Assembly: GCF_002999335.1 (NCBI RefSeq)
Contig: NW_020312293.1
Span: forward strand, 1 to 18,565
Length of the DNA stretch: 18,565 bases
Source of the DNA: Cyclospora cayetanensis
Taxonomy: Eukaryota; Apicomplexa; Conoidasida; Eucoccidiorida; Eimeriidae
Reading direction: 5' to 3'
The position numbers were made by a program, and so were the translations under genes. Below, one piece after another: positions 1 to 9,439 of the stretch. The number at the start of each line of letters is the position of its first letter. Within the stretch, counting starts at the first letter, position 1. The notes beneath the pieces are model-generated. The model saw only the letters and a list, made by a program, of their open reading frames with translations, searched no databases and had not been told where the DNA came from.

Positions 1-61
1 GTGCCCGACATCATGACATAAAGCCGCGACAAGACAAGCACCAACACCGAGGGCGTTCATC
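1..61 (-). CDS. Left PDE exon with HDVGH motif, cut by window end
   Basis: This exon starts after TTTCTCTCAG, with one base completing the preceding codon. It encodes MNALGVGACLVAALCHDVGH. HD..H is the class I PDE signature that binds the catalytic metals; the family's downstream Asn lies outside the window. The only two differences from the right copy are synonymous. Confidence 0.93.
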
Positions 62-109
62 CTGAGAGAAACTCATCCTCAAATGTGGAAAGAAGTAGGC
101 AACTAAAAT
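1..109. repeat. Terminal high-identity inverted segment, left end
   Basis: Compared with the reverse complement of 18457-18565, this segment differs at only four positions (1, 49, 73 and 78), all transitions. It covers a 61-nt PDE exon and about 48 nt of the preceding intron. Similarity stops abruptly at base 110. The rest of the palindrome is far more diverged. Confidence 0.95.
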
Positions 110-3100
110 CTTCTTTCCAACAGTCGTTCAAAGCGGCTTTCATGGGCCACTGCTAATGTTAACAATCAAGGAAAATGCAAGTTTCTTAAATAAGATCCCA
201 TGCCGCTTGGCCATTTCTGCAGAATGCTAGCCGACCGGAAAGACATGCCATCACCGATAAAGTGTAATCGTGTTTAGTGCCTGAGCTGACTCTCTAAATA
301 TCCCAAGAGTTCTGCACAGGAGACTCATGCTATGGGCCACCTGAGCAAAAAAACAGCAATAACTGAAGCAGTTCGGCATGCTGCTACTCCGGATCAATGG
401 ACTGTGAGCGTGTCGCACATGCAGCTTCTTGCTGATCCTAGAAGTTAGAATCCTGCTCTACTGCTTAGCTGAGGTTAGGTTTCGCGATACACCGAGGCAG
501 CACTAACAACAGTATGTTGCGTCTAGAAAGTATCAAGAGAAGAAATTTTCAAACACGTTAAGAGAACACGCAAAAAACACTTACCAAAGTTCCGTGTTTG
601 GCGTTGTGGTAAGGCTGATTTTGGTACAAACTATCAATTTGCACCAGGAAATTGCGGAGCACCAGTTCGTCGCAGCCCCAGTCCGATGCAACACGTCCAA
701 GAAGCGCGGTCCCCGCGTCCAGCAAAACGCTCGACCTTCCATTTGCGTGGGCGCGCTCGAACTGCTCACCCATGCACAAAGTGCGGCACTAATTCCTCGG
801 ATAAAACTCTCATACGGGTTTTGTCACCCACCGGCAGGATGAGCCAGCACATTCCTTATCTTTTTTCGTTGGATACGAGCAACCGTAAGTGAAGTCTTGC
901 ATGGTAATTAAAGCGAGGCCATGCCAACTGGTACATGCACTCTTCCAATGTGTAATACATGTGACTGTCATAGCCGACAAGAGTTGGTATAAAATCACTT
1001 ATTGGCAGGACGCAACAAGACAATGCAGCACGCCTTAACGGTTTGTGTAAACGCTTGCACTTTAGGTGCAAAACTACCAGGGCGGCGCATTATACCTCTA
1101 GGGGGTCGAAACCCAAGTCCAGTCCTACAATTGGAAGCAACAATGCCGCCTGCGAGAACAAACTAGCACGCCAGAAGGCCTTCAGCCTCATTCTTTATTC
1201 CTTCTACACGACTCGATAGGCCCTGCAGTCGAGAACGGATAAATCGTGTCACATCGTGTTCCTGCCGCCCTTGTAGAAACCGCAGGTACCCATTACGTTC
1301 CGACAAAAGGCCGCGCAACCTTCCACAAGAAAGAATGGCACGCTGGATAGTTGCAGGACGCTGCAAAACTTACATGTCGTGCCTCCAAATCACATGCAGG
1401 GGGTGGAAACATCCCAGCGCGTGATTGAAGGTCAGAAGGTACTGCAACACGACAAACATGTAGTGACTGCTAAAATCAAAACTGCAGTACACAATTAACT
1501 ATCTAATAAACAAAAAATTCAACGCATACGCATATGGATCAGTAGCGCCTTCTATACTACCGAACCTGGAGCCAGTTTCTCCCCGCCTGGTCCCAAACGG
1601 CTTTGCCTCCCAATCGTGCTAGAAATAGCGCTGTCGGCATTCAGTAAGTTCCGGGTCTGAGTCCTTCCCAGGTTGAATGCTTTGATATAGCTCTGAACAG
1701 TGGGGCGCAGAAATTCCATAGGTCAGCAAATGAGTCTGTACATTTGCTTCCAACATACCGTACTAGGCGGCAGACCTCCAAAACTGGAGGTCATCAGACG
1801 CTTATTACGTAGGAGGGAGCACAAATTTCCGAACAATAGCTTCTAACTCATGGCCACTCACTTCATCCTTCAGGTCTTCATTAATGCTGGTAATGTAAAG
1901 GTTCTTGCAAGTTGCAAAGATGAATAAGCATTCTTGTATCAGAGTCAGCCCTTGAGACACGGCTGCTGCCACGTCAAATTTGCCAGCTCCCTGTTTCAAG
2001 TCTGCCAAAATTTCTGAAAGCTGCACCAGGAAGCATCAATCAGTGACGAAAGTGCTGTGGCCTTGCAACCCCGAGATACGCGAAGGGCACAATGGCAGAA
2101 CACCCCGGACCGGACGCTGGAGCCATAGTATAACCTTACTGCCCTCATAAAGAAAGCGAGGGCAAGGAGATCAGCTTACCCTCGTGCAGTTGGAGCGAAT
2201 ATCGTCAAGGGCACTGCTGCTTCCCGCCGCCTTCTGCGCCCTCTTTCGAATATCCAGTAGGTTGGCAACAGCACGCTTCATTGACTGAAGCAGATACATA
2301 TGCCAGCACAGCCACAGTTTGCTACATACCTCAGTAGAATTCGGGAGTTCGACACAGCTTATGTATTTTTGCTAACAGATAACTAGGTGGGTTTCCAGAC
2401 CAGGAAAATGTCTTACTAGCCATTCGTAGAAAAGACCTCGCCTCCGCAATTCCATGGGGTATGAACCCACAAACCCCGAAGCCGCAATCGAAAGTATGCC
2501 CACTACCGATGCCATGCTGCGTATGTAAGACAAGCATGAATCAAGTATTTCCTTGAAAACACTCTAAGCTACCTATTGACAACCACTGAGCGAGGATTAC
2601 AAGCTGACGAAGAATGATCCCCTGCTTGCAACGACAATTATTGACCCTCGTTCGTTCTTCCACGGGTGAAACAACACGGCCCACATAAGCGCGAGAAGTT
2701 CTACCTTGCGAAGTGTGTGCAGGCACAAATAGCGTAAGCACTTTTTCGCAAGATGGAGCCTACTTTGGTAGGGAAGTTTCCGGAATCTGTATGGCGCCAA
2801 AAATAAAAGGTACTATTCCAAGTAGTGTGTTAACAATCTGTAGTATTGATGCAATAAAGAAGCGGGTTGGCGTAAGAACATCGAAGAGAATGTATGTGAG
2901 CAGCAACGTAGATTGGAAGAGGATACCCAAGAAGAGCTCGTTGAGAAGCACGACGAAATGGTAAGCCACGGAATTCATCCGATCACCCGGAATAGCAGGA
3001 TCATACTCCAGGCCAAAACTTTTGCTAACGGAGGGAGCAAACCTTAGATAGTTCTCTTTGCTATACAGCGCAGTTTTCCACCAGATCCCTAGAATAGTCT

Positions 3101-4638
3101 GCGCGATTACAGCAGATGTTACTATGAAGTATGATGCAAACTCCAGGTAATTCCGGAGATACGGAATACGATATGACATCGCGTACATTATAGACAAAAA
3201 AGTGCAGAGTAAAAAGAACACCATAAAAGAGGCAAAGATCACGGGGTCATGCATGAACATTCCTGTATTCCACAATACTGCAGCAAGTACCACGTCGATC
3301 GCAACGAGAGTCGCAGCCGTAGCACCCGCCATAACGTTGCGAAAACGAGCGGATCGTTCTTGGTTGTATGCAAATTCTGCTTCCATTGATCGATCTGTAA
3401 ATCGCAGCGGGCAGAGTGTGAGGCTATCTCGCGACCCCTTATGCTGAGCAGCCAAGATGACATGTGATGCTTTTGGGGTTGACACATCTGCTTCCACTCG
3501 GCCTGAAGCAGTATACGACAAACAGGACCACGATGCTGTAGTGCGATACGATCTGCTCCCATTAACAGTTAGCTGCTTGCCCTAGCTTCAGTTATGAAAG
3601 CTTTCAAAAAGTTATTCCTTTGCAAGAAACAACCTCAACGCTCTTTCAGAGCTCATCGAGCCACAAGAGCGAATGAGGTGGCGTGTTGGTCTAAAAGAGG
3701 TAGGGCATACTGGATAAATCTCTCTTTCTTGAGTCAGCCTCTTCCTTCAGGATAAAAGCAGTTTCGCGAGCCCACACGTCGCGAGCCAACACCTGAGAGC
3801 ATGAAACCAGGGATAAGTCAACGGATTGATCTCCCCTCTTACTTTCTACAGGCCCACGAAGGTGGATTTTCAGTGTTGCAGTACCAACCGATGCGCGTGG
3901 CTGCTTCGTTGAACCTAATTGAGCACCTGGCACCTAGAGGTACGCACTGTCTCACAGCCAGCCACATCAGTACTCTTTGATAGCCGCCGTACCTTCACAG
4001 CATCTTGGCAGCATGCTGTACTGCAACAAAACCTGCGCTGTTTTCTAGCGAAGGCCGCACGAGTTGCCGCACGGGAAGCGGCCTTAAAGCGATCATCCTT
4101 TTGCTCATCTGTAATAACTTCTGCCATACTTTCCAGATCACTTTTCCCCGAACGACTTCGGGGCTCGTCCTCAGCAGCGGAGCTGCCATTGACTGCCCAA
4201 TGAAACGGTATGGTATTAAAAGTGCGCCTGTACGCCGGATGTTGAAGGTCCACGGACCGCCCAGGGCTCTCTTGAGCTTCTGCATCTTCAAGTCCTTTGC
4301 TTGAAACACATGGCCGTCTAATGTCCTGACCAGCTAATGTGGTACCGACAACCAACGGGCACGATGCCATGCATTGAGATGTCCTGGATCGCCTCCCTGG
4401 CACCGAGAAACGTGTGTTCGTGGCACCCTGAAATCTGTGAATACTCAGTTCGCGATTGGAAAGTGCGGTTTGTAGTTCCATTTGGCAGGAAGGAGCTTCT
4501 GCAGATAGTTTCTTTGCATAAGGCAGGTAACCCCAGTTGATACTTTGATCCTGAGAACCGGTCCCCATGTCAACTAATGCTAGCCGAAGGCCAGCAACCA
4601 CCAACTTATCAAAAATCAAGATTGACACTCTTAAAACA
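1..4638 (-). CDS. Membrane-anchored 3',5'-cyclic nucleotide phosphodiesterase, left copy, spliced and 3'-partial
   Basis: This enzyme would hydrolyse cAMP and/or cGMP at a membrane. Exons in transcription order are 4638-3993 (tentative), 3792-3711, 3502-2764, 2516-2417, 2284-2180, 2020-1862, 1149-1096, 761-585, 340-291 and 61-1 (continuing outside). From 3792 on, all nine join in consistent phase with AG acceptors and GT donors, giving about 509 codons without a stop. Domain order is a charged N-terminal segment, six predicted membrane helices, a helical linker, then a class I PDE domain with FDPLE, PYHN..H and HDVGH. In the PDE family these histidines and the aspartate bind the two catalytic metals. 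The rest of the catalytic domain lies beyond base 1. Apicomplexan PDEs have this multi-helix-plus-PDE layout. Substrate preference cannot be read because the selectivity-determining part is missing. Extra exons may exist in the 1150-1861 intron, and the true start codon was not found. Confidence 0.82.
291..340 (-). CDS. Left PDE exon, catalytic domain helix (VAHSMSLLC)
   Basis: This 50-nt exon follows a poly-T tract and GCTCAG, and is cut by a GTCAGC donor in phase 2. It continues the PYHN..HGTL helix with VAHSMSLLCRTLG. The 17 codons to the next exon match the spacing seen in the family between the YHN helix and the HD motif. The right-arm exon starts at 18205. Confidence 0.8.
585..761 (-). 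CDS. Left PDE exon with PYHN..H metal-binding motif
   Basis: This 177-nt, phase-0 exon runs from a GAGCAG acceptor to a GTAAGT donor. It encodes GRSSVLLDAGTALL, WGCDE, a LRNFLVQIDSLY helix and YQNQPYHNAKHGTL. In class I PDEs the Y-H-N..H element supplies the general-acid His and the first metal-binding His. The right-arm exon 17790-17966 has identical length and keeps these residues. Confidence 0.92.
1096..1149 (-). CDS. Left PDE exon, start of catalytic domain (FDPLE)
   Basis: This 54-nt, phase-0 exon lies between TTCTCGCAG and GTATAA. It encodes a short hydrophobic run and GFDPLE, corresponding to the W.FD entry segment at the N-terminus of class I PDE domains. The right arm has the same 54-nt exon at 17427-17480, ending DFDPLE. 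Joined to the next exon it reads FDPLEFERAH, a typical PDE start. Confidence 0.8.
1150..1861 (-). other. Large intron of left PDE, possibly with extra exons
   Basis: This interval separates the linker exon from the first catalytic exon. Both are phase 0, so they can join directly. Two open stretches lie inside: 1443-1375 (acceptor GTTGCAG, donor GTAAGT) and a 67-codon frame at 1366-1163 with Arg/Glu-rich helical composition. The first aligns loosely at DNA level with the right arm near 17270-17340; the second has no right-arm counterpart. I cannot show that either is used. Confidence 0.4.
1862..2020 (-). CDS. Left PDE exon, linker (LTLIQECLFIFATCKNLY)
   Basis: This 159-nt, phase-0 exon lies between GGTGCAG and GTGAGT. 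It encodes a mostly helical linker with LTLIQECLFIFATCKNLY, identical in the right arm (16465-16623), followed by an acidic NED..DE end. This is one of the best conserved stretches between the copies. It precedes the catalytic domain. Confidence 0.87.
2180..2284 (-). CDS. Left PDE exon, linker helix (AAGSSSALDD)
   Basis: This 105-nt, phase-0 exon lies between CTTCAG and GTAAGC. It encodes a basic amphipathic helix followed by AAGSSSALDD. The matching right exon at 16201-16305 is 105 nt and keeps LLD, KAAGSSSALDD and the NC pair. It lies on the cytosolic side after the last membrane helix. Confidence 0.85.
2417..2516 (-). CDS. Left PDE exon, sixth transmembrane helix (GFVGSYPMEL)
   Basis: This 100-nt exon lies between a CGCAG acceptor and a GTAAGA donor. 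Its first base completes an Asn codon with the previous exon. It encodes one hydrophobic helix followed by GFVGSYPMEL and RGLFYE. The right arm has the same exon (15956-16055), also 100 nt, with GFVGSYPME and RGLFYE conserved. Confidence 0.85.
2764..3502 (-). CDS. Left PDE exon encoding five transmembrane helices
   Basis: This 739-nt exon begins after TGCTTCAG and ends at a GTAGGC donor in phase 2. Within its 245 codons, hydrophobic helices lie at about residues 56-77, 86-108, 122-141, 182-206 and 214-237, separated by short charged loops such as the YRIPYLRNY and TPTRFF regions. The right-arm counterpart at 14986-15723 has the same length but for one base at the acceptor, and I judge roughly 40-45% protein identity. 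Selection for helix pattern and loops is evident. This is the anchor of a membrane PDE. Confidence 0.85.
3711..3792 (-). CDS. Left PDE exon, N-terminal cytosolic segment (ETAFILKE)
   Basis: This 82-nt exon starts after GCTCTCAG and ends before GTATGC in phase 1. The shared peptide ETAFILKE is identical in the right-arm exon at 14704-14785, which has exactly the same length. The segment is charged and helical and precedes the membrane region. Exon identity between two diverged copies is good evidence that it is coding. Confidence 0.75.
3993..4638 (-). CDS. Probable N-terminal exon(s) of left PDE
   Basis: A 212-codon frame stays open from 4628 to 3993. An acceptor-like CTGTTGCAG lies just upstream at 4639, and a donor GTACGG at 3992 closes it in phase 0, which suits the next exon. 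The protein is hydrophilic, rich in Ser, Arg and Glu, with no recognised domain. Its end is an Ala/Arg-rich helical stretch (about 4100-4030) that resembles the right arm at about 14530-14575. The right-arm equivalent is broken by stops. This may be more than one exon, or a different 5' gene segment; the ascription rests on continuity and phase. Confidence 0.45.
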
Positions 4639-4715
4639 CTGCAACAGTGAGCGAAAATCGCCCTTCAGTGGATGATTTGCATAAAAACAGCCGAAATCTT
4701 GCGTTGGCCCTTGCT

Positions 4716-4731
4716 GCCGGCTCTTGCCGGC
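4716..4731. repeat. GCCGGC direct and inverted repeat
   Basis: The self-complementary GCCGGC occurs twice, separated by TCTT. It could form a short hairpin upstream of the left PDE N-terminal exon. No function is inferred. Confidence 0.55.
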
Positions 4732-6132
4732 GATTAGCGATTCCTGGTTGTATTATTGCATCATCGTGAATACAGAAATCTAATAAGGTGTTTCACTCAC
4801 AATATACTGGACGACGTGCAAATGGCATGCCGAGCAGCGCCTACAAGTGCCCGCCTGCCCTGATTCCAGCACAATCACCAGGGGCAGAGAAGTTATCCAC
4901 TCTGTGGGAAAGACTGAGCCACAAAGCGGAGCATCTTATGGACTCATAGAAGTCATCCCATCTGATCAAGCGAAACGAGGAATTTCCCAGCAGTAAATAA
5001 TACGTTCCGCGAGTCTGTACTGTGCCAGGGAGAAATCTGTACGTAGGCGCGGCCAAACACATGCAGCACCATCGTCCAAAGGCACAAGGCACAGAGTCAA
5101 GTCCGATTTACTCTCCCTGAAAGACCTGATTTGACTCATTAGGCGCAATATTTAAAAAGCATATGAGCAAATATATGAAACATTGGTAGCTTAGCCCTCG
5201 TAGATCGAGCTAGCGACGCTTCCAGGGTCGGCAGGATCCCGCTAGGGCAAGGAAAACCTGCATATCACTGTATTACTAACACTAAAAAATCTACGCGGAT
5301 CGGTGTCAATGGTCGACACAGTAGGGTTGTTCTACCGCCTGCTGTGGTTCGTCTGTCCGCTAGAAGATACACGTGGTGGGCCATGCAGCACTTGGCCAGA
5401 TCATAATCCACTTGTTTTCTCTGGTTGACCTTTGGCTAAGCATCACCTAAATTATATCGGTAACAGTGCAGGGACACATTCATACAACAACTTCGTACTC
5501 TGTAGGCCTGTGCAGTAAGTGTAGCTGAAACCCCATCAAAGGTCGCCCAAGGAGACACCGAGCTCCAATATCAGTACGGAGTTAATCAAAAGTATTGAGT
5601 TTTTTTAGAGATAAACTCTCTCATCCACTTTCCTGTGCCCCTTTAGGTCCCAAGGCGCGGGGAGAGGGACAGCTACGGTGCGCGTGGGCACCCTCACGGC
5701 GTTCTCTGCTAAATGCACATATCATCTAGCCCACCAAAACATGGAATTTTGTATTGCTATATCAAGCCAGCAGAGCTCTGCATTAACAGGCTATGCAAAC
5801 AGGCACACCACTAGTCAGATCTTTACTAGTTCTTAGGTAATACAAGTTAGGTGGGAGAAAATTTTCAAGTACAGCTTAGCCTGCTGTATATTTCCTTCCT
5901 ACTCAACAAATACGTGCTAAGGTTGCATACGTCTTTGTTTAGACGAACTGCCAGCAGCACAGCGGCAGAAGAGCCGCCTTATTTCCTTTCCCTAGGGACG
6001 GAGAAACCGGTAAAACGCTGCTAGCGAATAGGCCAAAGCGGGCATCAGCAGGAAAAGTTAAGTAGATAGGCAAAAAGCCAAATACTAAACCAAACCCACA
6101 AAGGGTCAAACCAGCACGAACGCATCGGCGCG

Positions 6133-6495
6133 TTGGCTCGCTGTTGTCGGAGCGCTGAAACATGCGAGCCACCTGCTGAGAAACACGGACTATGTAAAAC
6201 TTGTAAAGGGAATTCAAACACCAGGTTAACAGTGCCTCCGTGCCTTGCAGAACAATCTCTACATGCGAATACAGGCGCTACACGCTGCAAAGTCGATTTA
6301 GAGGCCCCGAAAAAGGTATCAGAGAGAATGCAGGTAAAGTATTTACGAGTGCCATTGAATGAACTAACGGGTAGGGAATACTCTAACAATCATAGCCAAT
6401 TAACTATCATGCTTATGAAGGAAGTTAGCTTATTTGGGCAGGGTGTGCGCTCGGGAATGACGCTACTCAAAAACGGCAAGAAAAGCCGTCGATGA
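6133..6495 (+). CDS. Hypothetical open frame, 120 codons, doubtful
   Basis: This frame is open and encodes a basic protein with clustered Cys near its start (about residues 4-24) and no recognised domain. It lies antisense to and just beyond the chromovirus tail and has no clear right-arm counterpart, so it may be chance. It ends next to a short hairpin. Confidence 0.15.
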   Translation: MARCCRSAETCEPPAEKHGLCKTCKGNSNTRLTVPPCLAEQSLHANTGATRCKVDLEAPKKVSERMQVKYLRVPLNELTGREYSNNHSQLTIMLMKEVSLFGQGVRSGMTLLKNGKKSRR

Positions 6496-6500
6496 CGGCT
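6484..6500. repeat. Short perfect hairpin
   Basis: AGCCGTC and GACGGCT are separated by GAT, giving a 7-bp stem. An alternative stem pairs ACGGC at 6473 with GCCGT at 6485. The function is unknown. Confidence 0.6.
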
Positions 6501-6574
6501 AGATTTGTGCATTAAACCGAAAGGTTTTGCTCCGGCAACAAATACTGCGACTGCTCCCTTGCCAACCACTACAC

Positions 6575-7560
6575 TTGGCTCTCCCCACCACATTTCACTA
6601 GAGAATCCCGTCTACTGTTTTTACGGCGCTCAAAATTCCTACACACAGCACCTATTCGCCTCCTTGTGGGTGCTTCACCTCCATTCGAGTAACATGCCTG
6701 CGCGGCAATGGTAGCGAATGACTCGTGGAGTTTTGGAACTTCTTTGGAGATCCAGTACTGATAGTTCTGTGGCACCTCCAAACTCCGGTCAGATCGATGG
6801 AGTAAGAATGAGCACAGATTTGTGTGACAATGGCAAATGGCCCTAGCAATCTGACCGCGAGCTTCTTTGTCTTGTCTCCTGCTCGTGGAGCGTGGTGATT
6901 CTGTCGATTCACCGGCACCAAAGTAGTGGGCTGGACACACGCAGTCCACCGCTGGTTAGCGTTGCTTGCATCTGTTGGGCTAGGCACCTACATTTGCGTG
7001 CAACAGCCAGTTTTCTTCTAGAATTTCTACTGCTAAGGGTGTATTCTGACCCCGGACCACCAGGTCCAGAATTGGATTAAAGAATGGTTCCTCAGCGTAA
7101 ACCGGGGACGCGGGAGACCAACGAATTAACGAGTGTACTGTTGCCCTATGAACCCTCTCAGCACAACGAAGGAGGTAACTCCAAGCAATATGATTTTTTG
7201 GACTACAAGTCACAAAGGATGCAGAAGAGTGCGGTTGTTGCGCTTCCTCTGTCCATCTTCTACAGGGTAATTCGCAGTGGTCGCACTATGGCTAATGTGT
7301 AGGAGCGTCACACAGGTAAGCTAGAACGCACTACCTTACATTGCACCTTCTTCGCTGATGATATTTTTGGGGATCTATGAAGCTTCGGACATTGACTAAA
7401 AACTATTGAACGACTTCTGGAGCCGTGACACAGCTGGAGCACGGCATCGAATGGGCGTGTCAGCTCAGTCTGCAAAACGACTTAGAATGACCTCCGGCAT
7501 TTCGACAATCAATTTGTGATGTCAGTCCAAATCTCTTCAGGAGCCACAAAGTCTTAAAGA
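6575..7560 (-). mobile_element. Chromovirus integrase-chromodomain relic, left arm
   Basis: This is the inverted counterpart of 10340-10980. It holds DGQRKRNNRTLL (about 7260-7222), a close match to the DGQTERVNRTL integrase motif, then HSLIRWSP..VYAEEP (about 7130-7085), then KLAVRLLGPFAIV (about 6865-6827), which is the GPY/F module of Ty3/gypsy integrases, and a chromodomain-like tail. Several frameshifts and stops break it. The RT and RNase H are absent on this side. Confidence 0.82.
6585..6665 (-). pseudogene. Chromodomain-like tail, left arm
   Basis: RRIGAVCRNFERRKNSRRDSLVKCGGE fits the pattern V..I..HR...R..YLVKW.G of chromodomains, as expected C-terminal to the integrase of a chromovirus. 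The right arm shares the first half. Aromatic cage residues are not all present, so the call rests on position plus partial similarity. Confidence 0.5.
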
Positions 7561-7689
7561 GGCCAGAAATTAAGGCACCAAATTATTTTGGCAAAACCAT
7601 ACAAGTGCTACATGAAATTCTGCCACCCCACTGCATTCGAAATGAGTAGATAAGCAAGCAATTGCATTATCAGTCTATGCAGTGCTACC

Positions 7690-8490
7690 AAATATAACGC
7701 TCTCTCAAAGATATCTGTAAGGATACCCCTTACGCCAGCCTCCGTACAAGCTTAGTACAAACTTATTGAGCTTTTTATGCAAGATCTCCCAGCATCACCT
7801 GTGTTTGTTGTATGGAAGCTCCCAAGATGAGGGAAAGGAGGCAGTTGGGCTGGGTATTGCTCCCTTTGTGCAATTCCAGCCTTTACAGCTACTTACCCGA
7901 TTTTAATGCACAGGCACGTACCACTACTGATTATTACACCGCTTTGGCAGTAATCTGCAATAAGGATACATTAACAGACTTAAAATTAATGTACGCTATA
8001 CCTTACTCTAGGATAAATACTGCAGCAAAAAGTGATTAGGTGCTGGTTAGCCTGTAAAACTTTAGCCTTGCTGACGGGGGGGTGATGCAAGTATTGGCAG
8101 TAAGAATAATGTTGTATGCTACTTTAGTATGTAATTATGCATTATCAGCATGATCCGCCACCTTCACGTTGGAGGCGTGCAGCACGATGTAATCTGAAGT
8201 ACACTTTAGGTGCCCCAATGGAAGATGTTCATAAGGCCACAGCTGCACGCTGCAGAGGATAGTGAGCCGCGCATACCCATAAAGAAGAAGCTTGTCGTCT
8301 CCTCATCAAGGTTTATCCCATCTATGCTGTGCGAGTTTAGTCCGTGCTCGACCAAACGAGACAGATTGTCATGTGGGCTAATCAGCAGCTAAGCGAAGAC
8401 GATTCTGAGAGTGCATCCTGCCTTAGTAAACCTGAGACTGGCCACATTACAGGAAATACAAAATGCAAGTCTCCACCGGGAAGCAGCAAG
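7690..8490. other. Central spacer, unrecognised
   Basis: This is the part of the palindrome centre before the plus-strand RT. It may include gag or protease remnants by position, but no aspartic-protease or zinc-knuckle motif is visible. A 75-codon frame at 7812-8039 and a 79-codon frame at 8344-8583 have no recognised features. Confidence 0.5.
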
Positions 8491-8789
8491 AATGGGTACA
8501 GCGTAAGAAGTTCGCGGATGTGCTGCATGATGCCGAGCTGCCAGCATACGGTATGTTTTTCAAAACGCGAAGCACTGCAGTAATGGCTGTATTTATGCAA
8601 GTGAAGTGGTCAGCCTGCGGAGATTAGGCTGACAACCTGCTGGCTATCCAGACGACCCTATTGCACTAATCGCCAGGCCAGCCCCAGGCTGCGTTCCGCG
8701 CTATGATAACCTCCCAAGCATGCAGATGACGTTAAGCCGCACAGAGATGATTCTTATATCAGGCACGAATCAGCCAGCACTCTGCAGTG

Positions 8790-9430
8790 AAACTTGCTGT
8801 TGGTACCCAAAAAGTGCAGGGTGGCGCATGTGCGTAAACGTTAAACCCCTGAACAAGGCGACCGTACAGCAGCAGGTTCCAATGCTCATGTCGGCGAATC
8901 GCTTTACACAAGGCGCGGGTCAGCAGCCTTCTTGACAATTGAATTCACAGGCACCTATTTACAAATCCACATTTTCGCTTATGGGGGGCGGCGTTGCATA
9001 CTTACATTCCCAAATTTTTCAAATTTGAATATACTTGCGCGTTGTTTGAGCTTATTAATACCCTAGCTGAACGGCGGCAGCAACTTTATCGGATTTGTTC
9101 ATGAGCTTACCTGGGAGGGGTGCATGGTTGTCTTTGTGCGAGGCGTCTTTGTATCCGGCGGAAGCGTTCAGGAGTCCGTCAAGTACGTGCGGCGTACGCT
9201 CCAGCTGTTGTGGGACGAGCAATGGCATACAAAAAATAAACTGCTTTTTAATCATGAGAAGGACTGTTTTTGTACACTTTCATGATTCGCTATCAGGAAT
9301 TGAGCCAGATCCGACAAAAATTCCAGCTATCAAGGAGTGGTCTATACCTTCGCCCACCAGCAATGACAATGCGAAGCACCATGGGTTTGCTTATTATTTC
9401 CGAAGTACCATTTTTCTGAGCTTGCTCTGA
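8790..9430 (+). pseudogene. Reverse transcriptase remnant of chromovirus
   Basis: GWRMCVNVKPLNKATV (about 8819-8866) matches the WRMCVDYRALNK-type motif. FLTIEFTGTYLQIHI (about 8928-8972) matches the motif that holds the first catalytic Asp, here Glu. At 9133-9144 the position of the YLDD box reads FVRG, so both catalytic Asp are lost. GIEPDPTKIPAIKEW (about 9300-9344) is the familiar segment after the thumb, followed by HGFAYYFR. At least three frames are used. Confidence 0.85.
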
Positions 9431-9439
9431 TCGCTGCAA

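Larger units (their letters stand above)
4640..6570. other. Intergenic or unrecognised stretch, left arm
   Basis: No gene is recognised here. Open frames are short; minus-strand frames around 5150-4841 show faint similarity to the right arm near 13580-13660 and could be upstream PDE exons. The 120-codon plus-strand frame at 6133-6495 is listed separately. Small hairpins occur at 4716-4731 and 6484-6500. Confidence 0.5.
1..7690. repeat. Left arm of an 18.5-kb imperfect inverted repeat
   Basis: The reverse complement of this arm matches the right arm in the same order: PDE catalytic exons, linker exons, transmembrane exon, N-terminal exon, then chromovirus chromodomain and integrase. Exon matches are about 65-70% at DNA level with equal exon lengths, while introns are mostly unalignable. 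The inner edge is fuzzy; similarity fades at about 7680, opposite about 10230. The sum of paired coordinates drifts from 18566 at the ends to about 17900 near the centre, so the arms differ by insertions and deletions. Between 4.7 and 6.5 kb the pairing is weak. The divergence argues against a fold-back sequencing artefact. Confidence 0.85.

Noticed and set aside
4841..5150. Second RNase H fragment on the minus strand (FRESKSDLTLCLV)
   Set aside because: Only a few residues match and the order relative to the integrase would be wrong. Weak similarity to the right arm near 13.6 kb fits an upstream PDE exon equally well.
6200..6290. Apparent direct repeat with 11710-11810 (NTRL..EQS in both frames), possibly long terminal repeats
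   Set aside because: Similarity is short and gapped, the orientation does not fit the palindrome, and no TG...CA ends were seen.
7342..7376. FFADDI on the plus strand, looking like a non-LTR reverse transcriptase catalytic box
   Set aside because: It lies opposite the integrase frame of the chromovirus, has stops on both sides, and the right-arm counterpart does not keep it. The integrase reading on the other strand is far better supported.
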